Source: Candidatus Coprocola pullicola (lineage in GTDB: Bacteria; Bacillota; Clostridia; Lachnospirales; Anaerotignaceae). From it: a stretch of 39,338 nucleotides of DNA. Below, piece by piece: positions 1 to 10,213 of this stretch. A program made the position numbers and the translations under genes. The DNA lies in NCBI GenBank assembly GCA_018715395.1, contig DVLQ01000039.1:1-39338 (forward strand), written 5' to 3'. How positions within the stretch are numbered: position 1 is the first letter of the stretch; each line of letters opens with the position of its first letter. Below the pieces are notes generated by a model, which saw nothing but the letters and a program-made list of their open reading frames with translations, did not search any database and was not told the origin of the DNA.

Positions 1-332
1 AAAAGTATTTATGATGTATAGACTAAAAAATAATGATAAAAAGACAAAATGCAGGATTTATAATAATATAACCTTCCTAGTATAGTATAACATATAAAAG
101 ATTTATAAAAATTCTTTTACTATAAAAAAATAAGATTTTATGTGATATGTTAAAATACTTTTTATGATTTTGACAGAAAGTTTATAAACAGTAACAGAAA
201 ATACAATATTATAGCTGTAGAAGCAGAAACAATATTGAATAAGAAATTGACATTTGATATAATAAATGAGAAATATAATAAAATGATTCTTATAGCTGAG
301 TAATTGCTATGGATATTTTTATGGAGGTTGCA

Positions 333-1115
333 ATGTTACAAGAAGATCGATTTTTGAAAATATTGGATTACTTAAAACAAAAACCTATTGTAACTTTTGC
401 AGAACTTTCTCAAGTTACAGGGGCGTCGGTGGGAACAATTAGACGTGATTTAAGTAATTTGGAAAAAAATGGTATGCTTAATGTTGTTAGAGGCGGCGCA
501 ACGGCAAGAAAAGACGATATTACAAAACAAGCCTTTGATATAAGAGGACTTGAACATAAAAATGAAAAAAAAGAGTTGGTGCAGTTATTAGAAAACATTG
601 TAATAGATGGGCAGGCTATTGCCCTCAACAGTGGAACCACCAATGTGGAAACAGCGAATTTTTTGGTAGAAAATTATAAAAGATTGACTATTGTTACAAA
701 TAATTTAAGAATTGTTGATATATTAAGAAAAGCTGAAAATTTTACAGTGATTGTATTAGGAGGGGTTTTTGATAGAGAAGAATATGCAATTGGAGGAAAA
801 CAGACGGAAAAAGAAATACTTTCTTATAATTTTGATTTGTCTATTTTGGCAGTCAATGCTATTTCTGAAAAAAAGGGAATTACTGAATTTCGACCCAAGG
901 AGGTAAATATTATAAAAGCGTTTTTGCAGTCTTCCAAGACAAACGTTGTTGTAGCGGATTATAGTAAGTTTGACAGGATATCTTATATCAATGTTTGTGG
1001 TATTGAACAATTGGATTATATTATTTCAGATAGCAATGTAACAAAAGAACAAATAGAAAGATATACGAAAAGAGGAGTAAAGATGTGTACTCCAAAGATA
1101 GGTGATTATAATTGA
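333..1115 (+). CDS. DeoR-family transcriptional regulator
   Basis: N-terminal DeoR HTH (EDRFLKILDYLKQKPIVTFAELSQVTGASVGTIRRDLSNLEKNGMLNVVRGGA) and sugar-phosphate sensor-like C-terminus (LNSGTTNVETANFL). Start at 333 preferred over 309 because of ggagg upstream. Confidence 0.9.
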   Translation: MLQEDRFLKILDYLKQKPIVTFAELSQVTGASVGTIRRDLSNLEKNGMLNVVRGGATARKDDITKQAFDIRGLEHKNEKKELVQLLENIVIDGQAIALNSGTTNVETANFLVENYKRLTIVTNNLRIVDILRKAENFTVIVLGGVFDREEYAIGGKQTEKEILSYNFDLSILAVNAISEKKGITEFRPKEVNIIKAFLQSSKTNVVVADYSKFDRISYINVCGIEQLDYIISDSNVTKEQIERYTKRGVKMCTPKIGDYN

Positions 1116-1879
1116 TACAAAATGAAAGATTTTTAAGGATTATAGAATATTTGAAAGAAAATAGAACCGCAAATTTGAAAAAAATTGCAGAACTTAATGA
1201 TGTTTCCATTGATACAGTAAGAAGAGATTTTAAAGAATTAGAAAAAGAGGGAATGCTTAGAAGGGTAAGAGGCGGCGCTATATTTCATAATGTAGACATT
1301 ACACGACAAGGCGTTGATGTCAGAACAGCAACGCATAGCGATGAAAAAAAAGAAGTTGCAGGCTTGTTAAGTAGTTTTATACTGGATGGACAGGCTGTTG
1401 GACTTAATAGTGGAACAACTTGTGTAGAAGTTGCAAGATTTTTGACAGAAAATTATAAAAAATTAACAGTGATTACAAATAACTTGAAAGCTGTAGATGT
1501 TTTAGCAAAAGCAAAAAATTTTATAGTTATTATTCCCGGCGGAGAGCTGGATAGCAGTGAAAATGCCATTTATGGAGAAATATGTGAGGAAAGTATTTTA
1601 AAATATAATATTGATGTAGCAATATTTGGTGCTCATGCTATTTCTTTGGAAAAGGGAGTAACCGATTTTAGAATCAAACAGCAAGGTGTTATTAAAGCTT
1701 TATTAAAGTCTTCCAAAAAGAAAATTGCAGCAGTAGACAGTAGTAAATTTGACCAAATAGCGTATGTCAATGTTTGTGATTTAAAAGATATTGATATGGT
1801 ATTAAGTGATTCAAAGCTTTCTGAAAGTTTGAAGCAAAAGTATGAAAAGCAAGGAATAAAATTGATTACTCCAAAATAA
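1112..1879 (+). CDS. DeoR-family transcriptional regulator, paralog of the preceding gene
   Basis: Same architecture; TTG start overlaps the upstream stop (ttga). Confidence 0.88.
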   Translation: MIQNERFLRIIEYLKENRTANLKKIAELNDVSIDTVRRDFKELEKEGMLRRVRGGAIFHNVDITRQGVDVRTATHSDEKKEVAGLLSSFILDGQAVGLNSGTTCVEVARFLTENYKKLTVITNNLKAVDVLAKAKNFIVIIPGGELDSSENAIYGEICEESILKYNIDVAIFGAHAISLEKGVTDFRIKQQGVIKALLKSSKKKIAAVDSSKFDQIAYVNVCDLKDIDMVLSDSKLSESLKQKYEKQGIKLITPK

Positions 1880-1890
1880 ATAAAAATAGA

Positions 1891-1934
1891 ACTCAATCTC
1901 AAACGAAAATTGAGTGCTGAAAAAGCACTTTTTT
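1891..1934 (+). terminator. Probable intrinsic terminator with overlapping hairpins
   Basis: ACTCAAT..ATTGAGT and AGTGC-TGAAAAA-GCACT followed by TTTTTT. Confidence 0.6.
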
Positions 1935-2319
1935 GTTTGGGATTTTTTAATTTTTAAAATAATAAATAATTAATATTGTAGTAAAGATAATAGAATTTGC
2001 ATTAAAATGAAATATATTGTGAAAAAATGATTAAAATATATAATGATATTGCAAAATATTGCATATAAAATGAGTAATATTTAAAAATACAGCAAAATAT
2101 TATTGATATATAGCAAATAGTATGTTTTAATAAAACCATAATATAAAAACGTGGAAAAGAGAAAAAGGATGGTGATTATTATGAGGGTGAAAATATAAAA
2201 ATAAATGACAGAAAATGGAAAGACAGAATTTGGTAACTAGCAATGTTGCAGTGTATTTGTTATTGTTTTATTTTCAAAACTTTAGTAAATACTGTGCTTG
2301 TAAGAAAGGGGGAACTATT

Positions 2320-3633
2320 ATGAGTAAACCTGTTTCAAACGTTGAACATTATGGTTATACAGAAGCGGAAGAAAAAGTCTTTCATAAGTATGCAATAAGA
2401 ATGCTGATTGGATTTTCATTATTATATATTTTCTTCTATAATGGAAGACAAAATATGAATCTTGCAATTCCTCTTATGATTGAAGATTTTCAAGTTACAA
2501 AAGCAGATATGGGAATTGTAACATCGGCACTTTTTTGGTGTTACGGCTTTGGGCATTTATTCTCAGGACGGTTAGGAGAAATAATTGGTACAAAAAGATT
2601 TATATTTTGGGGTGTTGTACTTTCAGCATTATTGAATTTTATTATTAGCTTTCAAACTTCATTAATCGTAATAGCGATACTTTGGGGAATTAATGGTTTT
2701 GCACAGTCGATGGCTTGGTCTCCTGGAGTTTCTTTGACAAATAAGTGGTGACCAAAGGATAAACGTGGGTATGCAAGCGGTATCATAACAGGAGCTTCGG
2801 GATTAGCACAAGTTGCTACATATTTTTGTGTATTAGCTGCTTATGCGATTTCACCAAATACAAGTTGGAGAGCAGCTTTCAGATGGCCTTTAATCCCTAT
2901 GATAATTATATTGGTTGTTTTTGTCATTTTTGTAAAAAATGAACCAAAAGATGTTGGATTAAAAGATTTTGAAGAGCCGGATACAGAAACAGCAAAATTA
3001 AAGGCACAACGTATGGCAGAATTGAAAGAAAAAGGCGCCATATACCCATTTATTTGTCTTTTAAAAGAACCTAAAATGTGTGTATTTTTATTTATCATTG
3101 CCATTGGGGGCATTGGCAGATATGGCTTGTTAACATGGATACCTACCTATTTTAGTGAAGCATTGCATATGGATATTAAACAAGGTATTTTTTCATCTGT
3201 ATTACTTCCTGTTGGGCAGGCAGTAGCATTTTTTTTAATGCCATATTTAACAGATAAGATTTTTAAAGGAAGAAGAGAACCATTGCTGATTGTTTGCGGC
3301 GTAGTATCAGCGGTTTCTTTGGTATTGTTTCCAAGAATTACATCACAATTTGCAGCAAGCGCAATGTTATTTGTAGTAGGGCTTTTCTCTTCTGTAAATG
3401 GTATTGTTTGGGCATTTGCAGGTGATATTGGCACAAGAGCATTTGCAGGAACTGCAACAGGATTACTGGATTGGGCGGCTTATATGGGAGCGGCAGTGCA
3501 ATCTATATTATTTGGATATGTAAGCGGATATAGTTGGAATGCTGTATTTATTACAATAGCTGTACTTTATATTATGCTTATTTTGCTTGCATTGTCTGCT
3601 AAAAATATGAAAGTACGCGGAACAGCGCAATGA
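2320..3633 (+). pseudogene. MFS transporter, OPA family (GlpT/UhpC-like), interrupted by an in-frame TGA
   Basis: ORFs 2320-2751 and 2899-3633 lie in one continuous frame: ...SPGVSLTNKW*PKDKRGYASGIITGASGLAQ.... A single TGG>TGA change would restore the gene. Confidence 0.85.
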
Positions 3634-3648
3634 AAGGGAGGTATTAGT

Positions 3649-4785
3649 ATGAGTTATTTACCATTTTGTTCAGTAGAAATCGAATTTTCTAATATGCAAG
3701 GATTGCATGATTTAATTAATGAGTATAACAAAGATAAAAAAACATTAGTAATTTGTGATAGTTTTACAACTGACTTGTGGGATATTACAAAAGATATAGA
3801 AGCGGCAATGAAATTAGGTCACATGGCTTGGATAGATAAATGCCCCGGAAATCCTACACAACAAGATATTTTAAATGCACTTGAAAAAGTAGCTGATTTT
3901 GAACCTGAGCAGATTATTGCCGTTGGCGGAGGCAGTACAATAGACATTGCAAAAGCAGTTAGCGCTTTTTATGATTTATTAAAGAAAGAAGAAATCACCA
4001 TTGCCAATATTACAAAGGTTTTGAAAGAAAAAACTTATGCTACAACAGAGCATAATTTTATTGACATTATAGCTGTACCATCAGCAGCGGGTACAGGGTC
4101 TGAAGTAACACGTTTTGCTACCATTTGGGACGTAGATAAAGTATCTAAGTTTTCAATAGACTGTCAGCAAAATTATGCAAAAAAAGCTATTATTATCCCG
4201 GAATTAACATTGACTCTTCCAAAAAGATTGACTCTTTCTACAGGACTGGATGCGCTTTCTCATGCTACAGAGGCATTTTGGGCAAAACCAACTAATTATT
4301 TGGTAAAAGATATTGCACTAAGAGCCATTGATTTGATTATGACAAATTTACCAAAAGTTTTGGCAGACCCTGATAATATTACTTTAAGAACTGCAATGAG
4401 TCGAGGCGCATTATTAGCAGGAATTGCTTTTGCCAAAACAAGAACAACAGCCTGTCATTCTATCAGTTATCCTATTACAATGCAATATGGTATAGAACAT
4501 GGTCTTGCTTGTGCGCTTTCATTAGATGCTGTTTCTAAAATCAATCGAGAAAAAACAGAATTGGCAGATATGCTTTTTGAAGTTTTTCAAAAGCATGGCG
4601 GTTTACAAAATTGGATTGATAAAACCTGTGAAGGTATTGTTCAATTAAGATTAAGTTATTTTAATGTACCAAAAGAGGGAATTGATAAAATTGTAGAAGG
4701 AACGTTTACAAAAGGAAGAATGGATAATAACCCTGTTGATATTACACCGGAACAAGTAAAAGAAATATTACTTTCCGTTTATTGA
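3649..4785 (+). CDS. Iron-containing alcohol dehydrogenase (resembles phosphonoacetaldehyde/sulfoacetaldehyde reductase-type members)
   Basis: GGGSTIDIAKA nucleotide motif, PSAAGTGSEVT, DALSHATEAFW and HSISYPITMQYGIEHGLAC metal-ligand motifs. Subfamily from memory only. Confidence 0.85.
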   Translation: MSYLPFCSVEIEFSNMQGLHDLINEYNKDKKTLVICDSFTTDLWDITKDIEAAMKLGHMAWIDKCPGNPTQQDILNALEKVADFEPEQIIAVGGGSTIDIAKAVSAFYDLLKKEEITIANITKVLKEKTYATTEHNFIDIIAVPSAAGTGSEVTRFATIWDVDKVSKFSIDCQQNYAKKAIIIPELTLTLPKRLTLSTGLDALSHATEAFWAKPTNYLVKDIALRAIDLIMTNLPKVLADPDNITLRTAMSRGALLAGIAFAKTRTTACHSISYPITMQYGIEHGLACALSLDAVSKINREKTELADMLFEVFQKHGGLQNWIDKTCEGIVQLRLSYFNVPKEGIDKIVEGTFTKGRMDNNPVDITPEQVKEILLSVY

Positions 4786-4849
4786 TTTTTAAGGAATGTA
4801 AAATAGCATAGATTTTTCATATTAGTCTATTATTTTTAACTGGAAAAAA

Positions 4850-4874
4850 CCGAATGATTTCATTCGGTTTTTTT
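4850..4874 (+). terminator. Intrinsic terminator
   Basis: CCGAATG-ATTT-CATTCGG followed by a T-run. Confidence 0.9.
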
Positions 4875-4907
4875 GTATGTTTATATTGAAAACATTTTTA
4901 AAAATAA

Positions 4908-4951
4908 TTGACAGAAATGGAAGATTAATATATAATATACGTTATAACGTA
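4908..4951 (+). promoter_or_regulatory. Consensus sigma-A promoter with a 14-bp palindromic operator candidate at the start site
   Basis: TTGACA (4908-4913), 17-bp spacer, TATAAT (4931-4936), then TACGTTATAACGTA (4938-4951), a perfect palindrome. Confidence 0.75.
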
Positions 4952-5038
4952 CAAACAAACAAAATATTGTCCATTGATGAATGTTTTCTATCAGGATATA
5001 TTTAGAAAACAGATTGATAAAAAAAGGAGAATTTATAT

Positions 5039-5593
5039 ATGGATGATATAAACAATGTCATTGCGGATAATTTGAAAAGAATGAGAAAAGAAAACAGATG
5101 GAGCTTAGATACAGTAGCAGAAATGACCGGCGTTAGTAAAAGTATGCTGGGACAAATTGAACGAAAAGAATCCAGTCCTACTGTAGCAACGCTTTGGAAA
5201 ATTGCTACAGGATTACATATTTCTTTTACAGCATTGTTGGAACAATCCGAAAAGGAAGCAGAATTGATAAAAAAAGAAATGATAAAACCTTTGTTAAGCG
5301 ATGAGGGGCATTTTAGGCTGTATCCTTTTTTTCCTTATACTACCAAAAGAAATTTTGAAATGTTTTCTATTGAATTAGATGAAAATTCTAGATCTGTATC
5401 AGAGGCTCATGAAGCAGGTACAGAAGAACTGATACTTGTGTTTGAAGGTTGTTTAATATTAGAAATAGAAGGAACTTCTTACACTGTAGAAAAGGGAAAT
5501 GCCATTCGTTTTTTGGCAGATTATCCTCACATTTATAAAAATGGTGCAAATGGTATGACACGCATCTGTATGTTAATTTATTACAAAAAATAA
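5039..5593 (+). CDS. XRE-family regulator with C-terminal cupin domain
   Basis: HTH_3 (LKRMRKENRWSLDTVAEMTGVSKSMLGQIERKESSPTVATLWKIA) plus cupin-like C-terminus. Confidence 0.9.
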   Translation: MDDINNVIADNLKRMRKENRWSLDTVAEMTGVSKSMLGQIERKESSPTVATLWKIATGLHISFTALLEQSEKEAELIKKEMIKPLLSDEGHFRLYPFFPYTTKRNFEMFSIELDENSRSVSEAHEAGTEELILVFEGCLILEIEGTSYTVEKGNAIRFLADYPHIYKNGANGMTRICMLIYYKK

Positions 5594-5615
5594 ATTATTG
5601 AATAAGAAAGGGTGA

Positions 5616-7994
5616 ATGAAAATGAGTGCTACAGAAAGAATAGAAAGAATTCGTCTAAACTATGTTAATAGTAAGCCGGCTATTTCTTATCAAAGAGCTA
5701 AGATTTGGACACAGTCTCACAAAAAAACAGAAGGTAAACCGGTAGCCATTCGTCGTGCGCAAGCGTTTTATGATACTTGCAATGAACTTTGTGTTAATAT
5801 TTTTGCAGATGAATTAGTTGTAGGCTGTACCGGAGAATTTAGAAAATGCGGTATTTTGACGCCGGAATTTTCATGGACATGGGTAGATAGAGAAATGGAT
5901 CATTTTGCAACCCGTGCCCAAGACCCTTATGAAATGACAGATGAACAAAGAGAATTTGTAAGAAAAGAAATATTTCCTTATTGGAAGGATAAATCTTTAG
6001 AAGAGGCATTTTTAGCACAAATTTCAGAAGAAACCAAAACAGTAGCAGTAGATACAGGCTTTGTGGATACAGATTCTAAATGGCGTCAGGCAGTTGGAGA
6101 GGTTACGGCTGATTATGAGGATGTATTATTTAAAAAAGGTTTTGGCGGCATTAAAAAAGAGGCAGAACAATATTTGTCACAATTAGACGAAACTTCTTTG
6201 GAAGGTATGGAAAAAATAGAATTTTATCGTTCTATCATATTGGTTTGTGATGGTATCATTCGTTTGGCAAACCGTTATGCACAAAAGGCAAAAGAAATGG
6301 CAGAAATAGAAAAGGATGCCCAAAGAAAAGAAGAATTACTTCAAATTTCTCAAATATGCAGTGTTGTACCTGAAAATCCTCCAAAATCATTTAGAGAAGC
6401 AATACAATTTATGTGGTTTACACAATTAGGAGGCATATTGTCTGAAAATCCTTTAGCTTGGAACCCGGGACGTTTTGACCAATATATGTATCCTTATTAT
6501 AAACAAGACAAAGAAGCAGGACTGATTACACAACAACAAGCACAAGAATTGATTGAATGCTTATGGTTAAAGCTTTCTGAATGGGTTTGGACGATTTCTG
6601 CAAATACAGCAGATTTTTTTGCAGGGTATAATCAATTTCAAAATTTGACGGTAGGTGGAAGAACAAGAGATGGTAAAGATGCCACAAATGAAATTTCTTA
6701 TATGTGTTTAAAAGCAACGGAGGATACCCTTGCGCACCAGCCGGGATTGAGCGTAAGGATTCATCCGGATTGTCCGGAAGAATTTTTGTCCGCTGTGACG
6801 CATTTAGTAAGTAAAGGAACTGGTTTTCCGGCTATTCATAGTGATAATGCAGGCTATCAAATGCTTATTAATGCAGGTTATGAGCCGGAAGACGCCAGAG
6901 ATTGGTCAAACTGTGGTTGTGTGGTGCCTCATTTTAGAAAAACAGGAGAATGGACTTCTGCGGCAAATTTAAATTTTGCAGCAGCATTGGAATTTGCATT
7001 AAATGAAGGAAAAAGCCGTTTAACCGGTAAAAAGATTGCATTGGAAGAAAAGAATCCAAAAACTTTTTCTAGCTATGAAGAAGTAGAAAAGGCATTTTTC
7101 AAACAGTTTTCTTATTTAATCAAACAATCTGTTATTAGTTTGATTACAGCGCAAAGACTGCATGTGGAAATGGTTCCAAGACCTTTTATGTCTGCTTGTA
7201 TTGAAGAGTGTATGAAAAAAGGAAAGGATTTGACAAAAGGCGGTGCAAAATATAATATAGGTCCTGTTATCACAGGAATCGGCATTGCTGTGGTTGCAAA
7301 TTCTTTGGCTGTGATAAAGAAACTGGTATTTGAAGAAAAAATAGCTACCATATCTGAAATTATTGACGCCATTGATGCAAATTGGGAAGGATATGATATA
7401 TTAAGAGCAAAAGCACAATCTGTACCCAAATATGGAAATGATGATGATTATGTAGACGATATTGCAAGAAAAATCAGCAATTTCTTTTATGAAGAGGTAC
7501 ATCAATATAAAGATATTCATGGTTCTCATTTCCTTTCTGCATTTATGGGAATTTCCAACTATTTGCCTACAGGAAAAGTATTGGGTGCGACGCCGGATGG
7601 CAGAAAGGCAAAAGAACCGATTTCTGAAGGAGTCTCTCCCTATGTGGGAACAGATACTTCTACGCCATTGGCAGCAATGCGTTCTGCTGCAAAATTGAAT
7701 CAAGATATTCATAGTGGAGGTACATTGCTTAATCTTCGTTTGAATCAGGACTTAGTGGCTACAAAGAGAGGTCAGTCCAATTTAGGCGCTATGATACAGT
7801 CTTATTTTGCATTGGGAGCTTTCCATGTGCAGTTTAATACAGTATCAACAGAAGTGTTGAAAAAAGCCCAAGAACATCCTGAAGATTATAAAGATTTGCT
7901 GGTGAGAGTAGCCGGATATAGCACACAGTTTGTCAATTTATCAAAATCTATGCAAGATTCTATTATTGCAAGAAATGCTCATGAGAGCTTTTAA
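5616..7994 (+). CDS. Glycyl radical enzyme, PFL2/dehydratase-like family, unassigned reaction
   Basis: C-terminal glycyl radical motif LLVRVAGYSTQFVNLSKSMQDSIIARNAHESF; active-site loop DWSNCGCVVPHFRKTGEW; PFL2-like N-terminus. Followed by its activase. Confidence 0.93.
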   Translation: MKMSATERIERIRLNYVNSKPAISYQRAKIWTQSHKKTEGKPVAIRRAQAFYDTCNELCVNIFADELVVGCTGEFRKCGILTPEFSWTWVDREMDHFATRAQDPYEMTDEQREFVRKEIFPYWKDKSLEEAFLAQISEETKTVAVDTGFVDTDSKWRQAVGEVTADYEDVLFKKGFGGIKKEAEQYLSQLDETSLEGMEKIEFYRSIILVCDGIIRLANRYAQKAKEMAEIEKDAQRKEELLQISQICSVVPENPPKSFREAIQFMWFTQLGGILSENPLAWNPGRFDQYMYPYYKQDKEAGLITQQQAQELIECLWLKLSEWVWTISANTADFFAGYNQFQNLTVGGRTRDGKDATNEISYMCLKATEDTLAHQPGLSVRIHPDCPEEFLSAVTHLVSKGTGFPAIHSDNAGYQMLINAGYEPEDARDWSNCGCVVPHFRKTGEWTSAANLNFAAALEFALNEGKSRLTGKKIALEEKNPKTFSSYEEVEKAFFKQFSYLIKQSVISLITAQRLHVEMVPRPFMSACIEECMKKGKDLTKGGAKYNIGPVITGIGIAVVANSLAVIKKLVFEEKIATISEIIDAIDANWEGYDILRAKAQSVPKYGNDDDYVDDIARKISNFFYEEVHQYKDIHGSHFLSAFMGISNYLPTGKVLGATPDGRKAKEPISEGVSPYVGTDTSTPLAAMRSAAKLNQDIHSGGTLLNLRLNQDLVATKRGQSNLGAMIQSYFALGAFHVQFNTVSTEVLKKAQEHPEDYKDLLVRVAGYSTQFVNLSKSMQDSIIARNAHESF

Positions 7995-8006
7995 AAAAAG
8001 AATGTC

Positions 8007-8037
8007 AAAAACATCTGATGTAACGTCAGATGTTTTT
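8007..8037 (+). terminator. Terminator/attenuator between GRE and activase genes
   Basis: AAAACATCTGA...TCAGATGTTTTT hairpin with T-run. ORF start at 8030 lies inside it, so the later ATG is preferred. Confidence 0.7.
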
Positions 8038-8059
8038 GTTCTTAAAGGGAAGTGAAAAA

Positions 8060-8956
8060 ATGAAAGGATATATTATGCAGATACAGCCCTTTTCTGTCAA
8101 TGACGGAGAAGGAATTCGCACAACGATATTTATGGCAGGATGTCCATTGCGATGCAAATGGTGTTCTAATCCTGAAGGAATGACACAAAAGCCAAAAACA
8201 GCATTTTATGAAAAAGTTTGCATAGGATGTGGCATTTGTACAACAGTTTGTCATTTACATGGAGGGATTAATCTAAACGAAGCAAAGCAAAGAAAGATTT
8301 GCGATGGCTGTGGCAGTTGTGCCGATGTTTGTCCTAGACATGCAAAAAAACGTATGATAATAGAAAAAGATGTTTCACAAATTGTAGAAGAAGTGAAAAA
8401 GCATAGTTTATTTTATAGACAATCAGGAGGAGGCATTACATTTTCCGGAGGAGAAGCTACAATGCAGAAAGAATTTTTGGAAGAACTTTCTTTGCAGTTG
8501 TATGATTTGGGATTTCATTTGACAATAGAAACTTGTGGCTATTTTTGTTTTGACGATGTAAAAAGTATACTAAACCGTATGGATATGATTTTTATGGATT
8601 TGAAACACATGGACAACGAAAAGCATCTCTTTTTTACTGGAGTAGACAACAAAAAAATACTAGAAAATATAAAAAGATTAGAGGAAATAAATGCAGAAAT
8701 TATCATACGTATTCCTGTGATAAAAGGAGTGAATGCAGATAAAGAAAATATTGAAAAAAGCGGCGTCTTTGTACATAAGTATTTGCCAAAAGCAAAAATG
8801 GAATTATTGCCCTATCATAAGTTTGGTTTTGGAAAATATGAAGCACTGGGTTTGAAGGTACCGGAAGAGTCATTTCAAACTCCTACAGAACAAGAAATGA
8901 AAGAGCTAAAAAAAGTGATACAAAATATAGGTATTACATTGGTAAATTTTCAGTAA
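8060..8956 (+). CDS. Glycyl radical enzyme activating protein (radical SAM, two ferredoxin-type [4Fe-4S] motifs)
   Basis: NDGEGIRTTIFMAGCPLRCKWCSNPE (CxxxCxxC); CIGCGICTTVC and CDGCGSCADVC clusters; GGGITFSGGEA. Confidence 0.95.
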   Translation: MKGYIMQIQPFSVNDGEGIRTTIFMAGCPLRCKWCSNPEGMTQKPKTAFYEKVCIGCGICTTVCHLHGGINLNEAKQRKICDGCGSCADVCPRHAKKRMIIEKDVSQIVEEVKKHSLFYRQSGGGITFSGGEATMQKEFLEELSLQLYDLGFHLTIETCGYFCFDDVKSILNRMDMIFMDLKHMDNEKHLFFTGVDNKKILENIKRLEEINAEIIIRIPVIKGVNADKENIEKSGVFVHKYLPKAKMELLPYHKFGFGKYEALGLKVPEESFQTPTEQEMKELKKVIQNIGITLVNFQ

Positions 8957-8980
8957 TAAAAAAGACTCATGATTATATGA

Positions 8981-9380
8981 GCTTAGTGGGTCGAAAAAGC
9001 CTATTTGGGCTTTTTCGAGTTTCATTAATGAATAAAACATTACTTCTTTGTATAAGCTTTGCCTTACCAAAAGTCTTGCAATACAGGTTTTTATTCGGCA
9101 GAAATAAATTCTGTTTACGGATTGCATTGGGGAAAATTTTTGTTCTCCAAACTATTGCATGAATAAAAAGAATTTTTTTGACAATTTGGACTTGAAATCG
9201 AAGCGATGAAATTCATCACTAATGCCCAAAAGTGGTGAAACATGAGGTTTTTAGCAAATCCATCCAAAATAAAAAAGCCGAAATGCTAACAAAAGAAAAT
9301 TTCTCGAAATTTGCAAATACTTTAATACAAAGACATACGAAAGGGGTTATGACAAGGATAACTCGTAGTGATATGAGTTT
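8981..9380. repeat. Copy 1 (R1) of an intergenic structured repeat
   Basis: Similar to 16277-16480 and 16485-16688 (gcttagt..., tacaagctttgcctt-like core, gaaataaattc.gttt.cggatt.catt). Lies between convergent genes. Right limit uncertain. Confidence 0.65.
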
Positions 9381-9384
9381 TTTA

Positions 9385-10035
9385 TCATTTTGTTTCAACT
9401 TTTTCAAATAATATGTTTGGTAAGAAAGAAAATATTTTTACAAAAAATTTTGCGATAAATCCAACCAGCAATGCTGCAATAATGGTTCCTTGTCCCACTC
9501 CTTGTATGGTGTGAAAAAATAAAAAAGAAAAACAAAGGGCTATGATAGATATACAAGCATCAAATATGACTTTTGTATTTCCGAAATTTTTATTCCATGT
9601 CACAACAATGGCACGTACAAAAGATTCTCCCGGAAGCATAACAACATTTGCTAATATTTCAATATAAATACCAAAACCCAGTATAAGAGAGCCTAAAAGT
9701 AAATCCATTAGTTTCATAATATAAGAAGTTGGATGCATATATTGTAATAATAACATGGCTATATCAATAAAATATCCAAATAGTATGGAAACAGGGATTT
9801 GTAAAAGATATTCTTTTTTGAAATTCTTTTTTAATATGATAAATTGCAGTAAAATTAAAATAATACTGAATGCTATTGTAAATTGACCCAAAGAAAAAGG
9901 AAATTGCAGACTTAATACATAAGGAATAGAAGAAATGGGAGAAGTTCCCAGTTCAGCTTTTGTAATAAAAGCAACGCCAAAAGAGCTGATTAACAATCCT
10001 ACTAAAAATATAACGTAACGTTTTAATTTTTCCAT
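9385..10035 (-). CDS. YczE/YitT-like multi-pass membrane protein
   Basis: Hydrophobic; MEKLKRYVIFLVGLLISSFGVAFITKAELGTSPISSIPYVLS N-terminus typical of YczE/DUF6198-type proteins. Confidence 0.75.
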   Translation of the reverse strand: MEKLKRYVIFLVGLLISSFGVAFITKAELGTSPISSIPYVLSLQFPFSLGQFTIAFSIILILLQFIILKKNFKKEYLLQIPVSILFGYFIDIAMLLLQYMHPTSYIMKLMDLLLGSLILGFGIYIEILANVVMLPGESFVRAIVVTWNKNFGNTKVIFDACISIIALCFSFLFFHTIQGVGQGTIIAALLVGFIAKFFVKIFSFLPNILFEKVETK

Positions 10036-10213
10036 AAATGTTCCCCTTTCATTTTGTATAAATAAAAAATCCCCTTTCTTTGTAAAAAAAGAAAAAGGTA
10101 TAAAAAAGTAAACTAAAAAATAGTTTTGTAAAATAATAGCTATTGTTTATTTTAAAATAGAAATAAATAATTGTCAATAAACAGAAAACTAAAAAACAGT
10201 TTAAAGATATTTT

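Noticed and set aside
2215-2319. Upstream extension of the MFS ORF
   Set aside because: Better RBS (aaaggggg) and family-like N-terminus at 2320.
8906-9127. 73-aa ORF on - strand
   Set aside because: Overlaps activase 3' end and repeat R1; different frame from the R3 ORF.
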